A stretch of 64,000 nucleotides of DNA, taken from the NCBI GenBank assembly GCA_947387575.1, contig CANDOC010000011.1:90432-154431 (forward strand). The letters are read 5' to 3'. A program made the position numbers and the translations under genes. Positions 37,341 through 46,908 of this stretch are shown in pieces (the stretch's first letter is position 1; each line of letters opens with the position of its first letter). The DNA comes from Spongorhabdus nitratireducens. GTDB taxonomy: Bacteria; Pseudomonadota; Gammaproteobacteria; Pseudomonadales; Endozoicomonadaceae. A model generated the notes under the pieces. The model ran no database searches and had not been told where the DNA came from. It saw only the letters and a program-made list of their open reading frames with translations.

Positions 37341-40300
37341 ATGATCAAGGCGATTATTCGCGGATCACTGGGAAATCGTTTCCTGGTGATTCTGGCTGCA
37401 CTGGCACTGCTGTTTGGCGGAGCCTGGATAACCCGTAACACGCCGGTTGATGCACTGCCTGACTTGTCTGATGTTCAGGTGATTATCAAAACCGAATACC
37501 CTGGTCAGGCACCCCAGCTGGTTGAAGACCAGGTAACCTATCCGCTGACGACAGCCATGATGGCAGTACCTGGCGCTGTGGATGTAAGGGGAGCCTCCAT
37601 GTTTGGCTCATCCTATGTCTATATCCTGTTTGAAGACGGCACAGATATGTACTGGGCCCGCTCAAGGGTACTGGAGTATCTGAATCAAGTGCAGTCCAGT
37701 CTGCCCGCAGAAGCGAAAACAGCACTGGGGCCTGATGCGACAGGTGTCGGTTGGGTATTTAACTATGCACTGGTCGACAGAACCGGCCAGCATGATCTTT
37801 CCCAGCTGCGCAGCCTGCAGGACTGGTATCTCAAGTTCCAACTGCAATCGGTACCGGGTGTCAGTGAAGTGGCAACTGTCGGCGGAATGGTGCGCCAGTA
37901 TCAAGTGGTCGCCGATCCTGACAAGCTCAGGGCTTACGGGATTCCCCTGCAAAAGCTGAAAAACGCTCTGCAGCAGGGCAACCGTGAGGCCGGTGCCTCT
38001 GCGATTGAGATGGCTGAGGCAGAATACATTGTCCGTGTTACCGGCTACCTGGAAAGCCTGGAAGATATACGACAAGTACCTTTGATGGTAACAGCGGAGG
38101 GTACACCACTCACGGTTGGTGATGTGGCAACTGTAAGAGCAGGCCCACAGATGCGCCGCGGGATCGCTGAATTGAACGGCGAAGGCGAAGTTGTTGGCGG
38201 CATTATTGTGATGCGGTTTGGCGAAAATGCCCAGAAGGTCATTGATGCTGTTAAAGCCAAACTGAGTGAGTTGGAGGCGGGTCTGCCAGAAGGGGTCGAA
38301 CTCGTCACCACCTATGACCGCTCAAAACTGGTAAACAGCTCTATTGCCACCCTGACAGATACCCTGCTGATTCAATTGGGCATCGTCGTCGCAATCTGTG
38401 CCCTGTTCCTGCTCCATTTCCGTTCTTCGCTGGTCATTGTAATCAGCCTGCCGCTGGGTATTCTCGGTGCCTTTATGATCATGTACCTGCAGGGGCTGAA
38501 CGCAAACATCATGTCCCTGGGTGGCATTGCAGTAGCCATCGGCTCGATGGTGGACGGTTCGATTGTGATGATCGAGAACTTCCACAAACATATGCAGCGG
38601 GTAAAGATTACGGCTGCTAACCGCTGGCAGATTGTCCAGCAGTCATCGCTGGAAGTCGGGCCACCTCTGTTCTTCTCCCTGCTGATTGAAGCTGTCAGTT
38701 TTATGCCGGTATTCAGCCTGCAGGCTCAGGAAGGACGGATGTTCTCGCCACTGGCATTCACCAAATCCTATGCCATGGCGGTTGCTGCCGGCTTGACCAT
38801 TACGCTGGTACCCGTGCTGATCGGTTATCTGGTACGCGGAAAAGTGATGCCGGAGGAACGTAATCCGGTGAACAAGGCGCTGATGGCGGCCTATCGACCT
38901 TTTGTAAAACTGGCACTGGACTGGCCCAAAACCCTGGTGGCCGGAGCCATAGTGCTGATGGTTGTCGGCTTTATGCCCGCCTCCAAGCTGGGCAGCGAAT
39001 TTATGCCGCCGCTGGATGAGGGCGACCTGATGTATATGCCGACAACCTATGCCGGCATATCTGTGGGTAAGGCCAGAGAGCTACTGCAACAAACCGACCG
39101 GCTGATTAAAACCGTTCCCGAGGTGGAATCTGTCTTCGGCAAAGTGGGACGGGGGGAAACAGCAACTGACCCGTCGCCACTGACCATGATTGAAACCGTT
39201 GTTCAGCTGAAACCTCGCGATGAGTGGCGTGAAGGTATGACACCGGAATCACTGAAGGCTGAACTGGAAACGCTGGTAAAACTACCGGGCGTCAGCAACG
39301 CCTGGGTCATGCCAATCCGTACCCGTATCGATATGCTGTCTACTGGTATTAAAACCCCGGTAGGTATTCAGGTTACCGGATCAGATCTCAAGGTGATTGA
39401 AGACGTTGGTCGTAAGCTGGAAAAAATTCTGCAACCGGTACCCGGTACACTTTCCGTATATGCAGAACGTGTCGTTGGCGGACGCTATATCAAGGTCGAT
39501 ATTGACCGGGTTCGTGCGGCCCGTTTTGGCCTGAATATCAATGATATTCAGCAGGTAGCATCTTCAGCTATCGGCGGTATGAATGTTACCAGCACAGTGG
39601 AAGGACTCGAGCGTTATCCGGTTAACCTGAGATATCCACAAAGCTATCGCAACTCGGTGGATGCACTGAAAACCCTACCGGTTGTGACACCTGCCGGGCA
39701 GAGCATCGCTCTGGGTGATGTTGCCACTATCTATATTGAAGATGGTCCAGGTGCGATCCGTTCTGAAAATGCCCGCCCTGCTGGCCGGGTTCTGGTGGAT
39801 ATCGAGGGGCGGGATCTGGGTTCCTATGTACGGGAAGCCCAGGCCGTTGTTGCAGAGCAACTTCAGCTTCCGGCCGGTTACGCGCTGGACTGGACCGGGC
39901 AGTATGAATATATGGAACGTGCCAACGAACGGCTTTCCATCATTATTCCGGTGACCCTGTTCTTTATCACCGTTGTCCTGTTCCTGACTTTCCGCAGTGC
40001 CTTTGAGGTGGTCACTATCCTCGGCACACTGCCCTTTGCCCTGATTGGTGGTATCTGGCTGATGTATCTGCAGGGATACAACTTCTCTGTTGCCGTAGGC
40101 GTCGGTTTTATTGCACTGGCGGGGGTAACGGTCGGCAATGCCATCATGATGCTTGTCTATCTGAACCAGTCATTGGGCGAGCGCCGTTTGCTTGCAGATG
40201 AACAGGCAAGAAAAATCACACTGACAGATATTCGTGAAGCCGTGATGAATGGTGCAGTTTTAAGACTGCGCCCGATCATGATGACCGTTTGCACCATTCT

Positions 40301-40463
40301 GTTTGGCCTGATTCCGGTGATGATGAATAACGGCACCGGTGCTGAGGTCATGCAACGAATTGCCGGCCCCATGATCGGCGGGATTACCAGTTCCCTGATT
40401 GTCACACTGGTGCTGGTGCCTGCCATTTATTACCTGTGGCACAGCAAGAAGCTGGCTGACTGA
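37341..40463 (+). CDS. cusA: Heavy-metal RND pump CusA
   Basis: 1040-residue inner-membrane proton antiporter of the HME-RND type, about 12 helices with two large periplasmic loops. Typical blocks: NTPVDALPDLSDVQV at the N-terminus, GSMVDGSIVMIENFHKH with the proton-relay residues, KLGSEFMPPLDEGDLMYMPTT and TRIDMLSTGIKTPVG carrying Met residues of the Cu(I) path. Starts 12 bases after cusB behind GGGAGA. Confidence 0.95.
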   Translation: MIKAIIRGSLGNRFLVILAALALLFGGAWITRNTPVDALPDLSDVQVIIKTEYPGQAPQLVEDQVTYPLTTAMMAVPGAVDVRGASMFGSSYVYILFEDGTDMYWARSRVLEYLNQVQSSLPAEAKTALGPDATGVGWVFNYALVDRTGQHDLSQLRSLQDWYLKFQLQSVPGVSEVATVGGMVRQYQVVADPDKLRAYGIPLQKLKNALQQGNREAGASAIEMAEAEYIVRVTGYLESLEDIRQVPLMVTAEGTPLTVGDVATVRAGPQMRRGIAELNGEGEVVGGIIVMRFGENAQKVIDAVKAKLSELEAGLPEGVELVTTYDRSKLVNSSIATLTDTLLIQLGIVVAICALFLLHFRSSLVIVISLPLGILGAFMIMYLQGLNANIMSLGGIAVAIGSMVDGSIVMIENFHKHMQRVKITAANRWQIVQQSSLEVGPPLFFSLLIEAVSFMPVFSLQAQEGRMFSPLAFTKSYAMAVAAGLTITLVPVLIGYLVRGKVMPEERNPVNKALMAAYRPFVKLALDWPKTLVAGAIVLMVVGFMPASKLGSEFMPPLDEGDLMYMPTTYAGISVGKARELLQQTDRLIKTVPEVESVFGKVGRGETATDPSPLTMIETVVQLKPRDEWREGMTPESLKAELETLVKLPGVSNAWVMPIRTRIDMLSTGIKTPVGIQVTGSDLKVIEDVGRKLEKILQPVPGTLSVYAERVVGGRYIKVDIDRVRAARFGLNINDIQQVASSAIGGMNVTSTVEGLERYPVNLRYPQSYRNSVDALKTLPVVTPAGQSIALGDVATIYIEDGPGAIRSENARPAGRVLVDIEGRDLGSYVREAQAVVAEQLQLPAGYALDWTGQYEYMERANERLSIIIPVTLFFITVVLFLTFRSAFEVVTILGTLPFALIGGIWLMYLQGYNFSVAVGVGFIALAGVTVGNAIMMLVYLNQSLGERRLLADEQARKITLTDIREAVMNGAVLRLRPIMMTVCTILFGLIPVMMNNGTGAEVMQRIAGPMIGGITSSLIVTLVLVPAIYYLWHSKKLAD

Positions 40464-40499
40464 TAACAAACTGAACCAACGAAAAAATGGAGTGAAACC

Positions 40500-40946
40500 A
40501 TGAAAAAACTGCGCGCACTGGCGCTGGGGGCATCGCTGATTCTGACGTCAGTGAACAGCTTTGCTGAAAAGCTGCCCATGGTCATGTTGTTTAAATCGCC
40601 CACCTGCGGTTGCTGTGCCGAATGGGCGAAACATATGGAAGACAATGGCTTCAAAGTCATGAACCATGACGTTCAGAATGTCAGCCGTTACAAGCAAAAG
40701 GCCGGTGTTCCTGCCGAACTGCAATCCTGTCATACCGCCATGATTGGTGATTACGCTATCGAAGGCCATGTGCCTGCAGCCGATATTATCCGCTTATTGC
40801 AGGAACAGCCTGAAGGTGTGAAAGGACTGGCGGTACCAGGTATGCCGGTGGGTTCACCGGGCATGGAATATGGTAATCGAAAGGATGACTACAATGTCGT
40901 CAGTTTTGGTCAGAATGGCCAAACGAGAGTTTATGCCAGACACTGA
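40500..40946 (+). CDS. DUF411 metal-binding protein
   Basis: 148 residues with a signal peptide (cleavage near SFA-EK). Thioredoxin-like DUF411 domain with the Cys motif CGCCAEWAKHM near residue 40, and HDVQNVSRYKQKAGVP and CHTAMIGDYAIEGHVPA further on. Such proteins often end copper-resistance operons and are thought to bind Cu in the periplasm. Lies 36 bases after cusA with a GGAGTG ribosome site. Confidence 0.92.
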   Translation: MKKLRALALGASLILTSVNSFAEKLPMVMLFKSPTCGCCAEWAKHMEDNGFKVMNHDVQNVSRYKQKAGVPAELQSCHTAMIGDYAIEGHVPAADIIRLLQEQPEGVKGLAVPGMPVGSPGMEYGNRKDDYNVVSFGQNGQTRVYARH

Positions 40947-40954
40947 TTGAGTTT

Positions 40955-40994
40955 ATGCCGGCTCCTGCCATCTTGATGTCAGGAGCCTTGGCAT
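40955..40994. terminator. Convergent hairpin between DUF411 gene and tpa
   Basis: GGCTCCTG/CAGGAGCC stem with outer ATGCC/GGCAT arms, between the two convergent stop codons. Confidence 0.65.
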
Positions 40995-41016
40995 TTACAA
41001 ATTCCCGGACAACAAA

Positions 41017-42399
41017 TCAGGTCAGATCACTCAGTGCATTATCCAGAGCCTGAACAATAGCATCGATATCATTACGGGTCGCAATCAGTGGCGGGCTGAG
41101 ACAAATGTTGTTATTCAGCGTTGCAAAAGAACGATTGGTACGACCAACAATCACGCCATTCGCCATACAGTGAGCAGCTATCGCTGCCGGCAGTGTTTCA
41201 TCCACAGGCTCCTTGGTATTGCGATCTTTTACCAGCTCAAAGCCTGCAAATAATCCCTTACCCCGAACATCACCAATGACATCATACTTTTCCATCAACT
41301 GATTCAGGCAGCCACGCAGATACTCACCCTGATGGGTGACATTTTCCAGCAGTGCTTCATCTTCAATAATCTGCATGTTTACCAGCGCTGCGGTCGGTCC
41401 GGCAGTGCAGCCACCAAAAGTGGAAATATCACGGAAATAGCCAAGCCTTGGATCCGAATCATCCTTGAAGGCTTCAAAGACCTCTTCGGTGGTAACCGTG
41501 CAAGAGATCGCCGCATACCCGGATGCCACGCCTTTCGCCATGGTGACAATATCCGGCTGAATACCGTAGTGCTGATAACCAAACCATTTTCCGGTTCGAC
41601 CCAGTCCGCAAACCACCTCATCGATGTGCAGCAGAACATCGTATTGCTTGCAGATTTCCTGTACTCGAGGCCAGTAACCTTCAGGAGCTTCAATAATGCC
41701 GCCACCCGCGGTTATTGGCTCCAGACACAGCGCGCCGACAGTATCCGGCCCTTCTTCCAGAATGACTTTTTCAATCTGGTTTGCAGCCCAGACACCATAG
41801 TTTTCCAGATCAGCACCTTCCTGGGCACGATACTCACAGCAATGAGGCACTGCCACGAAATCAGGCACAAATGGACCGTACTGTGTTCGCCGCTCTTCCT
41901 GACCGGAGGCACTTAAGGTTGCAATGGTCGTCCCGTGGTAATCACGCTCACGATACAGAATCTTGGTTTTCTTGCCGCCGAATTTCTTATGAGCGATCTG
42001 CCGTACAATCTTGAACGCTTTCTCATTCGCTTCCGATCCGGAGTTGGAATAATAAACACGACTCATACCCGGCATCTTTTCAATCAGCTTTTGAGCAAAC
42101 TTTGCCGCGGGTATATTGCCTGCACTTTGAGCGAAGTAATTCATGGTAACCAGCTGATCCCGCACAGCATCAGCAATTTCGGTACGACCATAACCAACGT
42201 TTACAGTCCATACAGCCCCGGATACAGCATCCAGATATTCGTTACCCTTGGCATCCCAGACTCGCACGCCCTCACCTTTAACGATCATCATGGGATCATT
42301 TTCTTCAAAGGGCTTATGGTTAACCAGGTGATGCCACACATGGTTACGGTCCATTTCACCTACTGCAGCACTATTGTTTTTATTAGTTGTGTTGCTCAT
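41017..42399 (-). CDS. tpa: Taurine-pyruvate aminotransferase
   Basis: 460-residue class III PLP aminotransferase that follows characterised Tpa enzymes nearly end to end (HVWHHLVNHKPFE, DAVSGAVWTVNVGYGR, YRERDYHGTTIATLSA). It turns taurine and pyruvate into sulfoacetaldehyde and alanine. PLP features: IDEVVCGLGRTGKWF and the Lys in MAKGVASGYAA. The gene faces away from the exporter/tauR group but shares the candidate TauR repeats upstream and an A-rich motif within its first codons. No alanine dehydrogenase to recycle pyruvate is seen in the window. Confidence 0.92.
   Translation of the reverse strand: MSNTTNKNNSAAVGEMDRNHVWHHLVNHKPFEENDPMMIVKGEGVRVWDAKGNEYLDAVSGAVWTVNVGYGRTEIADAVRDQLVTMNYFAQSAGNIPAAKFAQKLIEKMPGMSRVYYSNSGSEANEKAFKIVRQIAHKKFGGKKTKILYRERDYHGTTIATLSASGQEERRTQYGPFVPDFVAVPHCCEYRAQEGADLENYGVWAANQIEKVILEEGPDTVGALCLEPITAGGGIIEAPEGYWPRVQEICKQYDVLLHIDEVVCGLGRTGKWFGYQHYGIQPDIVTMAKGVASGYAAISCTVTTEEVFEAFKDDSDPRLGYFRDISTFGGCTAGPTAALVNMQIIEDEALLENVTHQGEYLRGCLNQLMEKYDVIGDVRGKGLFAGFELVKDRNTKEPVDETLPAAIAAHCMANGVIVGRTNRSFATLNNNICLSPPLIATRNDIDAIVQALDNALSDLT
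42371..42386 (-). promoter_or_regulatory. A-rich motif in the first codons of tpa
   Basis: Minus-strand CTAATAAAAACAATAG spans about codons 5-10 of tpa and contains AAAAACAA and AATAAAAA. It falls where a ribosome initiating on tpa would be blocked. Confidence 0.5.
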
Positions 42400-42500
42400 A
42401 AAAACCCGATTCAGTCATTCAATATTCAAGAAACACCAGCCCCTGATGGCTCAATATTTCCCTTATGACCGACAGTTAATCACCGGAGCGATCTTTCTCT

Positions 42501-42531
42501 TAGACCCAGACCGAGCCATCTTTTGATACCA
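42501..42531 (-). promoter_or_regulatory. Candidate TauR operator upstream of tpa
   Basis: Minus-strand direct repeats TGGTATCA, TGGCTCGG and TGGGTCTA with steps of 13 and 10 bases. The last is identical to a repeat upstream of tauK. Confidence 0.5.
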
Positions 42532-42642
42532 TGCGTTCGGCCTAGTAAACCCAATGCTTTTCAGAGTTATCCACAAGAATTTCAGTACAAAAAAAGCCGA
42601 TAGAACTATCTATCGGCCGCGGTCATCGCCTGAATCAACAGA

Positions 42643-43689
42643 TCATCGGGCAATAAAAAGCCAGACGACAACCAGAACCGCCAGGAACAGGGTTTCTGAT
42701 ACCAATAACAGAACCGGCTTCCAGCCCATGCAGGACAGTTCTTTAAAGGATGCTTTCATCCCCAGTCCCACCATAGCGACAATCAGGCACCAGCGTGACA
42801 GGCTGACCATCCCCTCAAGCATATCTTCAGGAATGAAGCCGGAGCTGTTGATACCGACTACCAGGATAAAGGCAACCAGAAACAGGGGAAGCGGCAGGCC
42901 CGGGCTCCCGGACTGGACTTGCTGCTTACGGGAAAAAATCAGCGTGATGACGATAACAACCGGTACCAGAGAAGCGACACGCAAGAGTTTGGTGAACGTC
43001 GCCACATCACCCGTGCCATCGGAAATCATATAGCCGGCACCTACAACCTGGGCGACATCATGAATCGTTGCTCCCAGGAAAATACCACTCTCGATTTCAT
43101 TCAGACCAAGTCCTGTGACCACCAGTGGATAGATGATCATCGCCACAGTGCTCAGCGCAGTTACACCAATCACAGTAAAAATCAGGTTGCGCTCAGAGTC
43201 TTTATCTTCTGGCAATACAGCAGAAACAGCTAACGCTGCCGATGCGCCGCATATTCCTACGGAAGCGCCCGATAGTACGCTCTGGGAACGACTTAACCCC
43301 AGCCGTTGACCGCAGAACACACCGAAGAGAATCACCGAGGGTACTGAAACCAGAACAATCGCTATGGGTGTGATACCCAGCCCGAGTAACTGCTCAAAAG
43401 TAATCCGGGCTCCCAGCAGGGCAATGCCTGCACGAAGCACTGTTTTGGCTGAAAACTGAATACCGGCCATACAGCGGCCTTCCTGTGACAGATAGTTGAG
43501 AGACATCCCCATCAGCAAGGCATAAAGAATGGTCGGGCCGCCGTAGTGGTCAGAGACAAATTTGGCTGCCATCCCCACCACCAGACAGAGCAGAAAGCCG
43601 GGCACAATTTCAGACAGTGAACTTCTGATATTGGCGGGAAAGAATGTCAGCTCTTTTGCACTATTGGCCATACCTGTATCCATAATCAT
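42643..43689 (-). CDS. YeiH/UPF0324 family membrane protein, putative sulfur-anion exporter
   Basis: 348 residues with about ten membrane helices. Family signature GASVGICGASAALAVSAVLP and ATIHDVAQVVGAGYMIS are present. YeiH-type proteins are annotated as putative sulfate exporters and occur in taurine-degradation clusters. Between tpa and tauR here, it could release sulfite, sulfate or sulfoacetate; which is unknown. The first ATG follows a GGCTTCCGGG stretch; starts two or six codons further in are also possible. Divergent from tauR across a region with four TGGYACYA repeats. Confidence 0.88.
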   Translation of the reverse strand: MIMDTGMANSAKELTFFPANIRSSLSEIVPGFLLCLVVGMAAKFVSDHYGGPTILYALLMGMSLNYLSQEGRCMAGIQFSAKTVLRAGIALLGARITFEQLLGLGITPIAIVLVSVPSVILFGVFCGQRLGLSRSQSVLSGASVGICGASAALAVSAVLPEDKDSERNLIFTVIGVTALSTVAMIIYPLVVTGLGLNEIESGIFLGATIHDVAQVVGAGYMISDGTGDVATFTKLLRVASLVPVVIVITLIFSRKQQVQSGSPGLPLPLFLVAFILVVGINSSGFIPEDMLEGMVSLSRWCLIVAMVGLGMKASFKELSCMGWKPVLLLVSETLFLAVLVVVWLFIAR

Positions 43690-43881
43690 CCCGGAAGCCG
43701 GGATATCTGCCTCTTACTCTGCAGCAATATACCGTGCAGACAGAGCAGCCCGTTGGATACAAAAAGGATATAAGTTTAGAGCCAGATGGACTAAGTGAAA
43801 GACTGTCAGGGTTCCTCAGCACAAGAAACACGACAGACAAACAACAATTTCGGTAATTCCGGAAGGTCATATACAGGCGAT

Positions 43882-43928
43882 TGGCACCAGAACAATCTGG
43901 TACTATCTGGCACCAAGCTGTGGTACTA
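43882..43928. promoter_or_regulatory. Candidate TauR operator between exporter gene and tauR
   Basis: Four direct repeats of TGGYACYA on the plus strand start at 43882, 43898, 43908 and 43921 (steps 16, 10 and 13). MocR-type regulators usually bind direct repeats, and TauR of Rhodobacter is reported to bind CTGGACYTAA-like repeats. Confidence 0.6.
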
Positions 43929-43977
43929 ACGCTTTTTTTCTGTCGCCTTTAGTTTCTATAGGCGTAAGTCTGCTGCC

Positions 43978-43994
43978 AAACAATAAAAATAATA
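43978..43994 (+). promoter_or_regulatory. A-rich AANAANAA motif in the tauR leader
   Basis: AAACAATAAAAATAATA, about 70 bases before the tauR ATG, so not at the ribosome site; may lie in the mRNA leader. Confidence 0.35.
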
Positions 43995-44064
43995 TTTCGC
44001 TCCCTCCCGGTTTTGTAAACAGAACCCAACACATAAGGATGGAAACGAAGAATGGTCTCATATC

Positions 44065-45528
44065 ATGCTAAATCACCTGTTCCACCTTTCTCCGGAAAGC
44101 AGTTCCAGTCTGCAGCAGCAGATCAGGGGACAAATCAGTAAAGCCATTATCGATGGCCATATCCCGCCAAATCTGCCGCTTCCTTCTACCCGTAAAATGG
44201 CAGATGTGCTGGGGGTATCGCGCAACACGGTCATTCTTGCCTATGAACATCTGGCCAATGACGGTTATCTGGTATCCCGCGAGCGGGCAGGTTTTTTCGT
44301 CAATAACGAGATACTGAAAAGCCGGGTTAAGGATGAGGATCAGACCAGAGCCGTCGAAGGCATTCACCCTGACTGGGATAACCGCCTTAAAATGCGACCC
44401 AGTAAACGTAAATTGAACAAGGTGAACCGCTGGCAGGACTATCCCTACCCCTTCATCTATGGTCAGCTGGATCCCAAAATGTTTCCGGCCAATAACTGGC
44501 GTGAATGCTGTAAAGAGTCGGTATCTGTTCAGGCAATCCGTGAGTGGTCGGACGATCGCTACGATGATGATGATGCTCTGCTGGTAGAGCAAATACGTTC
44601 CCGCTTATTGCCCCGACGTGGCGTCTGGGCTGATCCGGAAGAGATTCTGATTACCGTTGGCGCACAACATTCGCTCTATATGATCCTGCGGCTTCTACTC
44701 AACCGCGATACTTGCTTTGGTCTGGAAGAACCGGGATATCCCGATCTGCTGCATATGGCGGACTGCACAGGCAGCCGGGTAAAAAGTCTGGAGATCGATA
44801 GCGATGGTCTGGTCACAGGTGATCAGTTAAGCGACTGCGACCTGATATTCACAACGCCAAGTCATCAGTTTCCAACCACAGTAACTATGCCAATAGACCG
44901 TCGTCAGGCCCTGCTGGAACAAGCATCCCGCGATGACTTTCTGATTATCGAAGACGACTACGAGTGTGAAACCACTTTTGCCAAAAATCCGACTCCGGCA
45001 CTGAAAAGTCTGGATAAGAGTGACAGGGTCATCTATATCGGCAGCCTCTCCAAAATCCTTTCTCCCGGACTGCGTATCGGTTACATGGTAGGCCCGAAAG
45101 AACTGATCCGGGAGATACGCGAATATCGCCGAATGATGCTGCGCCACCCGCCCATGAACAACCAGCGAGCAGTGGGGCGGTTTCTCGCCCGGGGTTACCA
45201 CGACTCACTTGTTCGCAACCTGGTAAAGGTCTACGAAGAGCGCTGGAAAGCTGTACATGAGGCGCTGCAGGTCTGCCTGCCCGAATCTGCTACCCCTCCT
45301 GTTTTTGGGGGTTCTGCTTATTGGGTCAAAGGTCCGGAGAATCTTGATGCCAGAGAACTGAAACGCCTCGCGCTGGAACAAGGTGTGGTGATTGAATCCG
45401 GGGACATTTACTTTCAGAAGTCAGCGCCTCCGCTCAATTTCTTTCGCCTTGGCTACTCATCGATTGAAACGACACGGATTCTCCCGGGTATTAACCGCCT
45501 GAGCAATATCATCAAGCAATTAACCTGA
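44065..45528 (+). CDS. tauR: Taurine regulator TauR (MocR/GabR type)
   Basis: 487 residues: a GntR winged helix (about 15-80, LPSTRKMADVLGVSRNTVILAYEHL) joined to a fold-type I aminotransferase domain that binds PLP as a sensor. The PLP Lys is in YIGSLSKILSPGLRIGY. TauR activates taurine genes when taurine reacts with the bound PLP. Placement between the exporter and TRAP genes, next to tpa, supports the assignment over other MocR proteins. The ATG has only a distant AAGGATGG upstream. Confidence 0.85.
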   Translation: MLNHLFHLSPESSSSLQQQIRGQISKAIIDGHIPPNLPLPSTRKMADVLGVSRNTVILAYEHLANDGYLVSRERAGFFVNNEILKSRVKDEDQTRAVEGIHPDWDNRLKMRPSKRKLNKVNRWQDYPYPFIYGQLDPKMFPANNWRECCKESVSVQAIREWSDDRYDDDDALLVEQIRSRLLPRRGVWADPEEILITVGAQHSLYMILRLLLNRDTCFGLEEPGYPDLLHMADCTGSRVKSLEIDSDGLVTGDQLSDCDLIFTTPSHQFPTTVTMPIDRRQALLEQASRDDFLIIEDDYECETTFAKNPTPALKSLDKSDRVIYIGSLSKILSPGLRIGYMVGPKELIREIREYRRMMLRHPPMNNQRAVGRFLARGYHDSLVRNLVKVYEERWKAVHEALQVCLPESATPPVFGGSAYWVKGPENLDARELKRLALEQGVVIESGDIYFQKSAPPLNFFRLGYSSIETTRILPGINRLSNIIKQLT

Positions 45529-45562
45529 TGATCCACCTAGCGATTCACCTAAGGAGATAGTC

Positions 45563-45594
45563 TGGAACCATATTTATGGTCGGGGTTGGGTCTA
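45563..45594 (+). promoter_or_regulatory. Candidate TauR operator upstream of tauK
   Basis: TGGAACCA, TGGTCGGG and TGGGTCTA start at 45563, 45577 and 45587 (steps 14 and 10), almost the same spacing as upstream of tpa. Confidence 0.45.
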
Positions 45595-45730
45595 CTCCGT
45601 CGTGTAGCCGAAAACTAGTATAAAAAACAAAAAAATACAGACATCAAAAAATGATCTGTTTTTTCTGACCAAAGTCAGAGACTCCACCAGGCACACACAC
45701 AGGTTCGGCATACGCACCAAAGCCTGCGCC

Positions 45731-45751
45731 AAAACAATAAAAATAATAATA
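45731..45751 (+). promoter_or_regulatory. A-rich AANAANAA motif at the tauK ribosome site
   Basis: Begins AAAACAATAAAAATAATAAT and continues straight into AGAGG, 9 bases before the tauK ATG. A second match, ACAATAAAAAC, starts in codon 2. This arrangement is very like Crc/Hfq targets in Pseudomonas. Confidence 0.7.
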
Positions 45752-45760
45752 GAGGTCACT

Positions 45761-46780
45761 ATGACAATAAAAACCAGCGTAAAGTCCTTGCTCTCAACTT
45801 GCGTGCTGGCTGCATCATTAACGATTCCCACCATCCAGTCAGCTTCAGCTGCTGAAGAGCTGATGCTGGGCCATGCTTACCCTTCGGATCATATCTTCCA
45901 CCTGACATCCACCACCTTTATGGAAGAGCTGGAAAAGAACGGGGCTGATATCGAGGTCGACTATCATCCCGGCGGCTCTCTGGGGGACTGGGCTTCCATA
46001 TTTGAACAAAGCATGGAAGGTGTCGTTCCCATGACCATGAGCTTCGGCGCTTCTGAATATGACCCCCGACTGGACCTGTCCTGGTTGAGTTATGTGGTCG
46101 ATGACTGGAAGGAAGCCCGGGAAGTTTACGGCCCGAACGGCAAAATGACCGATATCTATAACAAGATCCTGAATGATCTGGATCTGGTGGTACTGGGGGT
46201 TATTCCAACCGGCTTTGGTTCCATCGCCATGCGTAAGGGGCAGGAAACTGTACCCACCAGCTTCCCGGGCGACGCCAAGGGCATCAAGATTCGAGTCCCC
46301 CCCATTCCGATTGGTATCGAGCGCTTCAAAAACTTCGGATTTACCCCGGTTCCAATGCCTTTCTCCGAGCTCTATACCGCTCTGCAGCTGGGCACCATTG
46401 ACGCCAGAGCGACAGCACCCTCTGTTGAAATCTGGCAGATGCGTGACGTGATCGAATCCTACATCCTCACCAAGGATTACTTCGAGCATGCTTTCTGGGT
46501 TGTTAACAAATCCTGGCTGGACGAACTGTCCGAAGAAGAGCGCAGCAAGCTGCTGACAGCATCCAACGCAACCATGGCCAAAATCTGGGATGAAGCCCAG
46601 GCCATTGATGAAGGTTTCCTGAAAAAGATCCGGGATTCAGGTATCAATGTGGTTGAGTTGAGCAGTGCTGATATGGCCAAGGCAAAAGCAACCCTTTATG
46701 CCGAAGAATGGCCATTTATGGAGAAATCAGTAGGGCCGGAAATCATGGCCCGGATGCGCGAAATTGCTGACATCAACTGA
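45761..46780 (+). CDS. tauK: TRAP transporter substrate-binding protein (probable taurine), TauK
   Basis: 339-residue DctP-type periplasmic binding protein. Signal peptide ends at ASAAEE. The family ligand-binding Arg region is GIKIRVPPIPIGIERF, followed by the VPMPFSELYTALQLGTIDA helix. Context with tauR and tpa makes taurine the likely ligand. First gene of a three-gene unit; a stable hairpin follows it and may keep its mRNA more abundant than that of the membrane subunits. Confidence 0.83.
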   Translation: MTIKTSVKSLLSTCVLAASLTIPTIQSASAAEELMLGHAYPSDHIFHLTSTTFMEELEKNGADIEVDYHPGGSLGDWASIFEQSMEGVVPMTMSFGASEYDPRLDLSWLSYVVDDWKEAREVYGPNGKMTDIYNKILNDLDLVVLGVIPTGFGSIAMRKGQETVPTSFPGDAKGIKIRVPPIPIGIERFKNFGFTPVPMPFSELYTALQLGTIDARATAPSVEIWQMRDVIESYILTKDYFEHAFWVVNKSWLDELSEEERSKLLTASNATMAKIWDEAQAIDEGFLKKIRDSGINVVELSSADMAKAKATLYAEEWPFMEKSVGPEIMARMREIADIN

Positions 46781-46798
46781 TTGAACCAACGCCGTGAT

Positions 46799-46827
46799 CC
46801 CGTCGGGCTTACAACTACCCGACAGGG
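46799..46827 (+). promoter_or_regulatory. Intercistronic hairpin between tauK and tauL
   Basis: CCC-GTCGGG pairs with CCCGAC-A-GGG around a 10-base loop. No T-run long enough for full termination; a stabilising or attenuating structure is more likely. Confidence 0.5.
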
Positions 46828-46908
46828 TTTCGGTGCTTCGGTATCACTCAAGGCCGTACATTGGCTGAGAGTGATACCTTCCGGATATTTATAATTAGAA
46901 TCAGCGTC

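Noticed and set aside
46861..46908. TTG start for tauL
   Set aside because: The extra residues lack family similarity and no ribosome site precedes the TTG; the ATG at 46909 was preferred, with modest certainty.
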